Positions 1 to 5,255 of a stretch of DNA of 5,947 nt are shown here, one piece after another. The notes under the pieces were generated by a model, which made no database searches, had not been told where the DNA came from, and saw only the letters and a program-made list of their open reading frames with translations. The translations under genes were made by a program, and so were the position numbers. The stretch comes from Acidobacteriaceae bacterium (GTDB lineage Bacteria > Acidobacteriota > Terriglobia > Terriglobales > SbA1): positions 4,730-10,676 of the forward strand of contig PMHI01000710.1 in assembly GCA_003156615.1 (NCBI GenBank). Direction: 5' to 3'. How positions within the stretch are numbered: the first letter of the stretch is position 1; each line of letters begins with the position of its first letter.

Positions 1-651
1 ATGGTCCTCGCCGCCATGGCGCCAGATGACGAAGCCCTGAAAGCTTCTCAGTATCACGTCCTCGAGATGTGGCAGAGCACGTACGAGGGCGAGCTCCGCA
101 TCATGCTGCCGGATACCTTTGGAACCACGCAATTCCTCGAGGGTGCGCCGGACTGGGCCGCCGATTGGACCGGACAGCGCATTGACAGCAAGGATCCTTA
201 TATAGCCGGAGATGAATATATCGAATGGCTGCGGGCCCGCGGCCGCGATCCACACGACAAGCTCGTCATCGCCTCCGATGCACTCGACATCGATGACATC
301 CTCGGCCTGCACGCCTATTTTGGTGGAACGATGGCCAGTGGAACCAGTGTCAGGGATTTCAGCAGTGCAGCCGATTTCCATGATCGACGCAAGTGGACCC
401 CGCACCGTCGCATTCGCTTCAGTGCCGGTTGGGGCACGCTGCTGACCAACGATTTTCGCGACTGCGATCCCACCGGCAATCGCGGATTCGACCCGATCAG
501 CCTGATCAGCAAAGTATCAAGCGTCGAAGGCCGTCCGGCAGTAAAGCTTTCCGATAACTACGCGAAAGCGCTCGGCCTGCCCTCGGAAATCGAACGCTAT
601 CGGCGCGTTTTCGGCACCGCGGGGGTTACCAACGTTCCGGTAATCGCGTAA
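1..651 (+). CDS. pncB: Nicotinate phosphoribosyltransferase, C-terminal part (5' end outside window)
   Basis: The enzyme joins nicotinate to PRPP, with ATP hydrolysis, to give nicotinate mononucleotide in the cytoplasmic NAD salvage (Preiss-Handler) pathway. The 216 visible residues match the family's C-terminal half: LPDTFGTTQFL (36-46), DSKDPYIAGDEYIEW (62-76), the phosphate-binding-type KLVIASDALDID (87-98), GWGTLLTNDF (143-152), PISLISKV (165-172) and PAVKLSDN (179-186). The ATG at position 1 is probably internal, because MVLAAMAPDDEAL lines up with a mid-protein segment that follows the active-site region in relatives, and whole enzymes are about 400 residues or more. Between the SDALDID strand and GWGT there are roughly 25 extra residues (about 110-138, rich in Ser, Asp and Arg) compared with the proteobacterial enzymes I remember. 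The gene ends in TAA before the terminator at 798-837. Family assignment is strong; the extent upstream cannot be seen. Confidence 0.9.
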   Translation: MVLAAMAPDDEALKASQYHVLEMWQSTYEGELRIMLPDTFGTTQFLEGAPDWAADWTGQRIDSKDPYIAGDEYIEWLRARGRDPHDKLVIASDALDIDDILGLHAYFGGTMASGTSVRDFSSAADFHDRRKWTPHRRIRFSAGWGTLLTNDFRDCDPTGNRGFDPISLISKVSSVEGRPAVKLSDNYAKALGLPSEIERYRRVFGTAGVTNVPVIA

Positions 652-797
652 CCGTTATGGCGTAAAAGGACTTAGGGGTTGCGCAGAAGACACCACACGT
701 TCGTGCCGGGTAATGGCACACTAGGGCTATATACGTTCTTGTCGCCCTACGGTAGTCTCGTTCTTGAGCAGCACTTGGGGGAGGGCTGATCAACATA
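652..797 (+). other. Non-coding 3' region with predicted hairpins, possible 3' UTR or small RNA
   Basis: No convincing ORF lies here. Two hairpins can be drawn: GTGCC/GGCAC around a 7-base loop at about 703-719, and TAGGGC/GCCCTA around a 16-base loop at about 722-749. The stretch then runs into the intrinsic terminator at 798-837. It could be the 3' untranslated region of the upstream gene or a separate small RNA. I do not recognise it as 6S RNA, tmRNA or a known riboswitch, and no good promoter is visible in front of it. Confidence 0.3.
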
Positions 798-837
798 CGC
801 CTCAAGACTCAAAACTGAGTCTGGGGCGTTTTGTTTT
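798..837 (+). terminator. Rho-independent terminator after pncB
   Basis: The left arm CGCCTCAAGACTCA (798-811) pairs with TGAGTCTGGGGCG (816-828) around the loop AAAC. The inner 7 base pairs are perfect, a small mismatch/bulge follows, and a CGCC/GGCG base closes the stem. A T-rich tail, TTTTGTTTT (829-837), follows directly. It closes transcription from the left and separates pncB from the fluoride operon. Confidence 0.85.
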
Positions 838-972
838 GCATCAGCACTCGTGCCCAAATTCCGTCGCCCTCAGATTCCGTGGGCTGAGAAGCTAGGCGTT
901 CCCGCCGCCCGTCAAACCGGACCACCCGCTCCAAGCTCCATTACCAGCGACACCGAATTGCCGGAAAACTTC
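838..972. other. Intergenic stretch with no recognised feature
   Basis: Between the terminator and the candidate promoter I see no ORF, RNA gene or clear repeat. There is only a weak 5-bp CTCAG/CTGAG hairpin near 870-890 and a short imperfect repeat of ATTCCGT. The region could hold upstream regulatory sites that cannot be named from sequence alone. Confidence 0.4.
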
Positions 973-1002
973 TTGACGCCACTTGGCCCTGAATCGCATC
1001 AT
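973..1002 (+). promoter_or_regulatory. Candidate sigma-70-type promoter of the fluoride operon
   Basis: TTGACG (973-978) matches the -35 consensus at five of six bases. CATCAT (997-1002) matches the -10 consensus at four of six with an 18-base spacer. The predicted transcription start near 1008-1010 falls just before the first stem of the riboswitch, which is where it should be if the aptamer is to be transcribed whole. The -10 box is weak, so the position is a best guess. Confidence 0.45.
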
Positions 1003-1013
1003 ATGGTTGTCAC

Positions 1014-1076
1014 ACGGTGAAGGAGTTCACCGTTAACCGCTGTGCCTCCATTTAGCTGGAACAGCTGATGACTCCT
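1014..1076 (+). promoter_or_regulatory. Fluoride riboswitch aptamer (crcB motif)
   Basis: The layout matches the fluoride aptamer. P1 is ACGGTG (1014-1019) with CACCGT (1028-1033), and its loop AAGGAGTT provides the pseudoknot strand. Next comes the joining segment TAAC, then P3 GCTGT/ACAGC (1039-1043 / 1061-1065) with an inner TCCA/TGGA stem. The conserved TGATGACTCCT follows at 1066-1076. The pseudoknot pairs GGAGT (1022-1026) with ACTCC (1071-1075) and can be extended by A1021-T1076. The motif ends 91 bases before crcB, the standard target, and normally raises expression when fluoride binds. One deviation is that the usual GATGG after P1 reads GAAGG, so a U that contributes to the Mg/fluoride pocket is replaced by A (1021). 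Confidence 0.9.
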
Positions 1077-1117
1077 GACAAGCGGTTCTTGTCGCGGAGT
1101 CATAGCACCGGCGACAA
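1068..1117 (+). promoter_or_regulatory. Riboswitch expression platform: two competing hairpins
   Basis: Hairpin A pairs ATGACTCC (1068-1075) with GGAGTCAT (1096-1103), with an inner GACAAG/CTTGTC stem (1077-1082 / 1088-1093) and loop CGGTT. Its left arm is the aptamer's pseudoknot strand, so it can form only when the aptamer is not folded. Hairpin B pairs TTGTCGC (1089-1095) with GCGACAA (1111-1117) and excludes hairpin A. No U tract follows either hairpin, so this is not a classical intrinsic terminator. Control by pausing, Rho or access to the ribosome site is more likely. Confidence 0.7.
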
Positions 1118-1152
1118 CCCCGCTTACAAAACTAAAAGCAGATAGGCCGTTT

Positions 1153-1160
1153 GGATGGAG
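1153..1160 (+). promoter_or_regulatory. Ribosome binding site of crcB, deciding a TTG start
   Basis: GGATGGAG lies 7 bases before the TTG at 1168 and supports this rare start over the ATG at 1183, which has no comparable site. ATGGAG (1155-1160) is also complementary to CTCCAT (1046-1051) in the aptamer's P3 arm, a possible long-range sequestering contact when P3 is not formed. Confidence 0.6.
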
Positions 1161-1167
1161 AAGCACC

Positions 1168-1545
1168 TTGCTTAAATATGTAATGGTTGGAATCGGGGGT
1201 TGTCTGGGATCGATCCTGCGTTTCTGGCTGGGCAACTATGTTGGCAGCAAGATGGGAACGCGGTTTCCCTACGGAACCTTCGTCATCAACATTACCGGAT
1301 CTTTTCTGATCGGAATGGTCTTCGCCTTCTTGACGGAGAGGAGCCAGTGGAGCCCATACTGGAGGTATCTGATCCCGATCGGCTTCATCGGCGGGTACAC
1401 GACGTTTTCCAGCTTCGAGTTTGAAACGCTGCGCACCATCCAAGAGGGTCAGTTCGGAATCGGACTTCTGTACGTGATGTCGAGCGTGGTGCTTGGGCTT
1501 GCCGCGGTATGGGGAGGGCTTGTTGCGGGGAGAGCGCTGCCATGA
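1168..1545 (+). CDS. crcB: Fluoride channel/exporter CrcB (Fluc)
   Basis: This small inner-membrane protein lets fluoride leave the cytoplasm and relieves inhibition of enzymes such as enolase and pyrophosphatase. The 125 residues are the normal Fluc length and hold four hydrophobic segments. Family signatures are in order: GGCLGSILRFW (10-20), FPYGTFVINITGSFLIG (33-49) with pore Asn41, and GFIGGYTTFSSFEFE (72-86) with Phe80 and Phe83. These correspond to the Asn and two Phe residues of the anion pathway in characterised Fluc channels. Only one copy is present, so it would act as a dual-topology homodimer rather than a heterodimeric pair. The TTG start is chosen from the Shine-Dalgarno site at 1153-1160 and because the family usually begins with M-x-K/R about 8 residues before GG. 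It is first in the operon under the fluoride riboswitch. Confidence 0.95.
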   Translation: MLKYVMVGIGGCLGSILRFWLGNYVGSKMGTRFPYGTFVINITGSFLIGMVFAFLTERSQWSPYWRYLIPIGFIGGYTTFSSFEFETLRTIQEGQFGIGLLYVMSSVVLGLAAVWGGLVAGRALP

Positions 1546-1594
1546 GATCCGATATTTCAACGCATGCAATTAGGCAGACGCGCGGCGGGATTTC

Positions 1595-1622
1595 TGGCAG
1601 GCCGGAGGGGACTCGAACCCCA
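1595..1622 (-). repeat. tRNA 3'-end-like fragment (tRNA-Trp type), possible integration scar
   Basis: Read on the minus strand, this has a T arm (TGGGG, loop TTCGAGT, CCCCT), then acceptor strand CCGGCCT, discriminator G and CCA. Four of five T-stem pairs form. The GGCCTGCCA ending and G discriminator fit tRNA-Trp best among tRNAs I can recall. No matching 5' acceptor strand, D arm or anticodon arm is found in the DNA beyond 1622, so this is a fragment, not a tRNA gene. Such 3' pieces are typical of attachment sites left by elements that integrate into tRNA genes. Confidence 0.55.
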
Positions 1623-1628
1623 GGAGGA
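1622..1628 (+). promoter_or_regulatory. Strong ribosome binding site fixing the GTG start at 1633
   Basis: AGGAGGA lies 5 bases before GTG 1633. The frame is open further upstream to an ATG at 1564, but that ATG has no such site and would add 23 non-homologous residues read through the tRNA-like fragment. Confidence 0.8.
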
Positions 1629-1632
1629 CAAC

Positions 1633-2367
1633 GTGCTCACAGCGGGACCTGGTAAGAAAGTCGGCATCTACGTCGCGGAGGATCAGCAATATCACGGGAA
1701 CTCCGCCTATGCCGCCATTCTGGATTTTCTCTTCTTCCACGGAGTTTCCGGCGCAACTGTGACCCGCGGCATCGCTGGTTTTGGCTCCGATCATCGCCTC
1801 CACACCACTCGAGTGGTCGACCTGGCGACCCGGCTGCCGATTAAGGTTGAGTTCATCGAAAAGGCGGAGAAAGTGGAAGTACTTCTGCCCAAACTGCAGG
1901 AGATGGCCGGTTCCGGCCTGATTGAAATGCACGATACCACCATCGTGAAACCGGCGGAGAAGAAAGCCAAACGCGGCGCCCAAATGGATGGTCCCGCTCT
2001 GAAACGGGAAGGCAAGGCCAAGCTGATGCGCATCTACATCGGAGAAAACGACAAATGGAATGGCAAGCCCTTGTATGAAGGCATCGTCAACGGCCTGCGG
2101 GCTCACGATGTTGCCGGGGTAACGGTTTACCGTGGCATCCTGGGATACGGCGCCAACCGAAGAATTCACAAAGACGCTGCCTTGAGCCTTTCCCACGATC
2201 GTCCCATCCTGCTCTCCATTGTGGATGCGGAGGAAAAACTCAGAGCATTCATGCCGATTCTCGACCAGATGGTACAGCAAGGACTCGTGGTCCTCTCCGA
2301 CGTGGATGTCATCAAGTACACGCGCGACTACAAAGATGCCGATCGGCGCCAGGAGGCACGACCATGA
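1633..2367 (+). CDS. Tandem DUF190 protein (two PII-like domains)
   Basis: The 244-residue protein carries two DUF190 domains. The first covers about residues 8-105 and the second about 126-229, joined by a Lys-rich linker (106-125, including EKKAKRG). Each has the family signature: TRGIAGFG (44-51) and YRGILGYG (166-173), each followed by xxRxH. The second also has IYIGENDKWNGKPLYEGIV (134-152), close to textbook DUF190, while the first is more diverged (IYVAEDQQYHGNSAYAAIL). DUF190 has a ferredoxin-like fold related to PII/CutA proteins. Its biochemical role is unknown, but it is a common neighbour of crcB, suggesting a role in fluoride response, perhaps as a sensor or channel regulator. 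Most family members are single-domain proteins of about 110 residues, so the fusion is notable. The GTG start is set by the site at 1622-1628. The stop overlaps the next start as ATGA. Confidence 0.85.
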   Translation: MLTAGPGKKVGIYVAEDQQYHGNSAYAAILDFLFFHGVSGATVTRGIAGFGSDHRLHTTRVVDLATRLPIKVEFIEKAEKVEVLLPKLQEMAGSGLIEMHDTTIVKPAEKKAKRGAQMDGPALKREGKAKLMRIYIGENDKWNGKPLYEGIVNGLRAHDVAGVTVYRGILGYGANRRIHKDAALSLSHDRPILLSIVDAEEKLRAFMPILDQMVQQGLVVLSDVDVIKYTRDYKDADRRQEARP

Positions 2368-2714
2368 AGCTTGAAGGCAAAGCCCGCATGTTACGCATCC
2401 ATTTCGGCGAGGACGACAAGTGGCACGACAAGCCGCTCTACCAGGCCATCGTGGAGAAGTGCCGCGAACTCGATATCGCGGGCGCAACCGTGTTTCGTGG
2501 CATTGAAGGGTACGGCGCAAGCACCCTGATTCATCGCGCCCATCTGTTATGGTCTTCCGATCGCCCCATCATGGTCTCGGTAGTGGACAGCGAACAGAAC
2601 ATAAACAAGCTGCTGCCCGCGCTGGATCAGATGGTGGCTGAGGGGTTAATCGCGATGTCGGAAGTGGAAGTGATCAGATATGTACATCAGGACGGTCTTC
2701 GCTCGGAGCCGTAA
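2364..2714 (+). CDS. DUF190 family protein (single PII-like domain)
   Basis: The 116 residues form one complete DUF190 domain: KLEGKARMLRIHFGEDDKWHDKPLYQAIVE (2-31), the signature FRGIEGYG (44-51), IMVSVVDSEQNINKLLPALDQMVAEGLI (69-96), and the closing strand VEVIRY (101-106). It is closer to the second domain of the preceding protein than to the first, so the three domains probably arose by local duplication. Start ATG 2364 is preceded by AGGAGG at 2351-2356, seven bases away, and overlaps the upstream stop by four bases. The last base of its own TAA is the A of the next gene's ATG. The family fold is PII-like and likely oligomeric (known for the family, not visible here). Its ligand is unknown, and fluoride-linked function is inferred only from context. 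Confidence 0.9.
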   Translation: MKLEGKARMLRIHFGEDDKWHDKPLYQAIVEKCRELDIAGATVFRGIEGYGASTLIHRAHLLWSSDRPIMVSVVDSEQNINKLLPALDQMVAEGLIAMSEVEVIRYVHQDGLRSEP

Positions 2715-4528
2715 TGAGTTCAGATCCTCAGGGAAGTGATACGGCACACCTCGCGGTGTCTGACGGCTCGGGAGCCTCTGGGTCTCCGCTCGACTTGGGT
2801 TCACGCAGCATCGCGGGTGAAGAAGCCGCCATGTTACTCCACATTGCCAGTCTGGCCGAGCAGTTCAACGACCACCAAATCAAGGACGATGCCCGCTCCG
2901 CCGCAGAACGTATTGCCGAGGGCCGCTTCTACGTCGCGTGCGTGGGGCAGTTCAAGCGGGGCAAGTCCACCCTGTTGAATGCTTTGATCGGCGAGCCCAT
3001 CTTGCCCAGCGGCGTTGTTCCCGTGACCTCCGTTCCCACCATATTGAGATTTGGAGAGGACTACGGGGCGCGGGTTCGCCTGGACAGCGGCGAATGGACA
3101 GAGATTGCAATTGCCGAAATTGAACAGTACGTCTCCGAGACGCAGAATCCCCAGAACAGCAAGGGAGTCGCGGCGTTAGAGGTATTTGTACCCAGCCCGC
3201 TGCTTGCGGAGGGCATGTGCTTCGTGGATACGCCGGGTCTCGGCTCCGTATTTGCGGGGAACACTGCCGCTACGCATGCGTTCATCCCGCACATAGACGC
3301 GGCCATCGTCGTAATCGGTGCTGATCCTCCGATCGCCGGAGACGAACTGGCCTTAGTCGAGACCGTTTCCAAACAAGTTCCCGACCTCCTGTTCGTCTTG
3401 AACAAAGCAGATCGCGTCACTGAAGCTGAACGGACTGCGGCAATTTCTTTTGCCAGACACGTGCTCGAAACGAGGCTCCGGCGGCCCATCCCCTATATCT
3501 TCGAAATCAGTGCTCTTGAACAGCTCGCCAGGAGCAGCCGTCGAAGAGAGTGGGCTCGGTTGGTAGATTCTCTGGCGCTCTTGGCGCAGCAATCCGGTCA
3601 TCAACTTGTCCGGGACGCTGCGGATCGTTGCGTGCGGCGTCTATCGAGTCAACTCCTTAGGGTGGTGAAAGAGGAGCGCGACGCTCTTACCCGACCCTTC
3701 GAAGAGTCCGAGAGGCGGATCGGCCAACTCCGAGAGATGGTTGCTCACGCCGAGCAGTGCCTCAACGACCTCGCCCACCTGCTCTCTGGGGAACAGCAGC
3801 GGCTCTCGAACACATTTGCCGATCGCCGCCATCTCTTCCTCAAGTCTGTGCACCAGGCGGCGCATCGCGAGCTTGACGAGGCCCTGAAATCCTTGCCGCG
3901 AACCGCGGGCCCCCGGTATCGGCGATCCGCAATGAAGGCGGCTCAAGACGTAGGCCGCCTCCACGTGATGCCATGGCTCGAAAGCGAAAAGGGACATGCG
4001 GAAGAGGCTTACCGCAGGATCGCGAAGAGGTTTGCTGACTTGGCGAACGATTTTCTGTCGCGGGTCTGCAGCTTCGGTATCGAACTGGCCTATCTACCAA
4101 AGGAAGTAAACGCCGAACAGGATTTTCGGACGCGCTCTGCATTCCGGTTCTACGAATTTATCGAGGTAGCTATGCCCGCATCTCCGGTGCGCTACGTGGC
4201 TGACCTTGTGCTCGGCTCGATTCGGGCTCACGCCGCATTGGATGCCGATGCCCGCGAATTCCTCGACCTCCTTTTGCAGACCAACAGCGAACGCGTGCGC
4301 AACGACCTCGAGCAGCGGGTAACGGAGAGCCGACGCCATCTGGAAGCCGAGATCCGCAGTATGCTCCGGGAATTGAACGGAGTCGCGGAGCGAGCTCTCA
4401 CTCGCGCTCGCAGCGCACACGCAACAGGCTCCATCGCCGTCAAATCATCCTTGAAAAGGCTGGCGGATGCGGAAACCGAACTGGCTCCTCTGACCGGAGC
4501 CCATGCCGCCCTCATGGAGCGTTCTTGA
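2714..4528 (+). CDS. Dynamin-like GTPase
   Basis: The 604-residue protein has a large GTPase domain of the dynamin type. G1/P-loop is GQFKRGKS (78-85), the G2 threonine lies in PVTSVPT (103-109), G3 is DTPG (172-175), G4 is NKAD (230-233), and a G5-like EISA is at 264-267. The GQFKxGKSTLLNALIG and TSVPT forms are characteristic of bacterial dynamin-like proteins rather than translation or Era-type GTPases. Residues 1-35 are low-complexity and probably disordered. Residues 300-600 are mostly helical and charged, as expected for a stalk of coiled coils. The segment AMPASPVRYVADLVLGSI (486-503) is the most hydrophobic stretch there and could be a membrane-touching paddle; there is no clear transmembrane helix. 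Relatives remodel or fuse membranes and protect them under stress or phage attack. The start overlaps the preceding stop by one base, with GGAG five bases upstream. A link to fluoride is inferred from operon position. Confidence 0.88.
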   Translation: MSSDPQGSDTAHLAVSDGSGASGSPLDLGSRSIAGEEAAMLLHIASLAEQFNDHQIKDDARSAAERIAEGRFYVACVGQFKRGKSTLLNALIGEPILPSGVVPVTSVPTILRFGEDYGARVRLDSGEWTEIAIAEIEQYVSETQNPQNSKGVAALEVFVPSPLLAEGMCFVDTPGLGSVFAGNTAATHAFIPHIDAAIVVIGADPPIAGDELALVETVSKQVPDLLFVLNKADRVTEAERTAAISFARHVLETRLRRPIPYIFEISALEQLARSSRRREWARLVDSLALLAQQSGHQLVRDAADRCVRRLSSQLLRVVKEERDALTRPFEESERRIGQLREMVAHAEQCLNDLAHLLSGEQQRLSNTFADRRHLFLKSVHQAAHRELDEALKSLPRTAGPRYRRSAMKAAQDVGRLHVMPWLESEKGHAEEAYRRIAKRFADLANDFLSRVCSFGIELAYLPKEVNAEQDFRTRSAFRFYEFIEVAMPASPVRYVADLVLGSIRAHAALDADAREFLDLLLQTNSERVRNDLEQRVTESRRHLEAEIRSMLRELNGVAERALTRARSAHATGSIAVKSSLKRLADAETELAPLTGAHAALMERS

Positions 4529-5253
4529 ACGCGCCCGCCATCTTCGGGAGGGATGTTGAGATCGACGAATTGCGCAAGCTGGTGTCTCGTCGCCACTCCT
4601 TTCTGTTGCATGGCTCGGCTGGCGCGGGGAAGACGCTGCTCCTTCGGCGTCTGATGAACGAAATCCCCGAACTGCTTTATTGTGGCGACTCCTCTCGCAG
4701 CCAACTTGTTTTTCGGACACTCGCCGCTGCACTTCTTGCGATCAAGAATTGTCATGTCCTTAGGGTCTGTAAATTAAACGCCATTCACGAAAAGTCCGCC
4801 GTGTCGATCCGGGGAATCGTCATCGAGGCCTTGCGGGAAGGGCGCTACTGGATTGTGCTTGACCACTTGCAATCTCCGTCGCAATCATTTGCTGCCGCGA
4901 TTAAAGATGTGTGCAGTCGAGCCGAGACTCCTCTGATCGCCGTTGCCCGCTCCGCGCACATGGAGGATGCTGGCTTTCTGTTGCCCATGTTTTCTGACCG
5001 CTCTAGCCGATACCTGCTGCGGAATCTCGAAACCGAGGCAGCGAAAAAGTTCGCTCTCCGAGCAGCGGAAGAAATGCAGCTAGAAGCGGTGAACCGGGAC
5101 GAGGCGATTGAGAAAATCGTGCGCTACAGCAAGGGAAGTCCGGGCGCGATCATGGCCATGCTTCAAATGGCTGTGAACCCGAACTACGTTGCCGAGAAGC
5201 ACGTAAAGCTCTCGCCCTTGTATATCGATTTCAGGCTGAGGTGGAGTGCTTAG
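4525..5253 (+). CDS. Small P-loop ATPase, STAND/AAA-like
   Basis: The protein has 242 residues. It opens with IFGRDVEIDELRKLV (6-20), the N-box-like entry of AAA/STAND ATPases. Walker A GSAGAGKT follows at 30-37, Walker B WIVLDHL (109-115, Asp113) comes next, and PLIAVARSAH (136-145) holds a sensor-type Arg142. SKGSPGAI (202-209) resembles the GxP motif of the STAND winged-helix region. The protein is short for a STAND ATPase, with no visible effector domain, HTH or repeat sensor, so it may work as a partner of the neighbouring GTPase or of the small protein after it. The TTG start at 4525 overlaps the GTPase stop by four bases (TTGA) and has GGAG at 4516-4519, five bases away. This coupling implies matched production. 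ORC/Cdc6-like or MalT/NB-ARC type ATPases are possible relatives; the exact family is uncertain. Confidence 0.75.
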   Translation: MNAPAIFGRDVEIDELRKLVSRRHSFLLHGSAGAGKTLLLRRLMNEIPELLYCGDSSRSQLVFRTLAAALLAIKNCHVLRVCKLNAIHEKSAVSIRGIVIEALREGRYWIVLDHLQSPSQSFAAAIKDVCSRAETPLIAVARSAHMEDAGFLLPMFSDRSSRYLLRNLETEAAKKFALRAAEEMQLEAVNRDEAIEKIVRYSKGSPGAIMAMLQMAVNPNYVAEKHVKLSPLYIDFRLRWSA

Positions 5254-5255
5254 GC

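Noticed and set aside
910..935. Insertion-sequence-end-like CAAACCGGACCA
   Set aside because: It faintly recalls IS termini, but there is no inverted partner, target duplication or transposase in the window.
1068..1117. Intrinsic terminator in the crcB leader
   Set aside because: The hairpins are strong, but no T-rich tail follows either one, so I call it an expression platform rather than a terminator.
1564..1632. Upstream ATG extension of the two-domain DUF190 gene
   Set aside because: There is no ribosome site before ATG 1564, and the extra 23 residues are translated tRNA-like DNA. GTG 1633 has an excellent AGGAGGA site.
1595..1690. A complete tRNA gene on the minus strand
   Set aside because: Only the T arm and acceptor 3' strand are present. 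No matching 5' acceptor strand, D arm or anticodon arm could be found beyond 1622.
1570..2520. A 316-codon open frame on the minus strand
   Set aside because: It lies opposite the DUF190 genes, which have clear domain signatures and ribosome sites. Its protein shows no family features and is an antisense shadow of biased codons.
4228..4755. A 175-codon open frame on the minus strand
   Set aside because: It spans the junction of the GTPase and ATPase genes, is rich in Arg and Ser in a low-complexity way typical of antisense frames, and has no recognisable domain.
5241..5255. GTG 5241 as start of the last operon gene
   Set aside because: The frame is open, but GGAG at 5243-5246 is better placed for ATG 5256, and the five extra residues add nothing recognisable.
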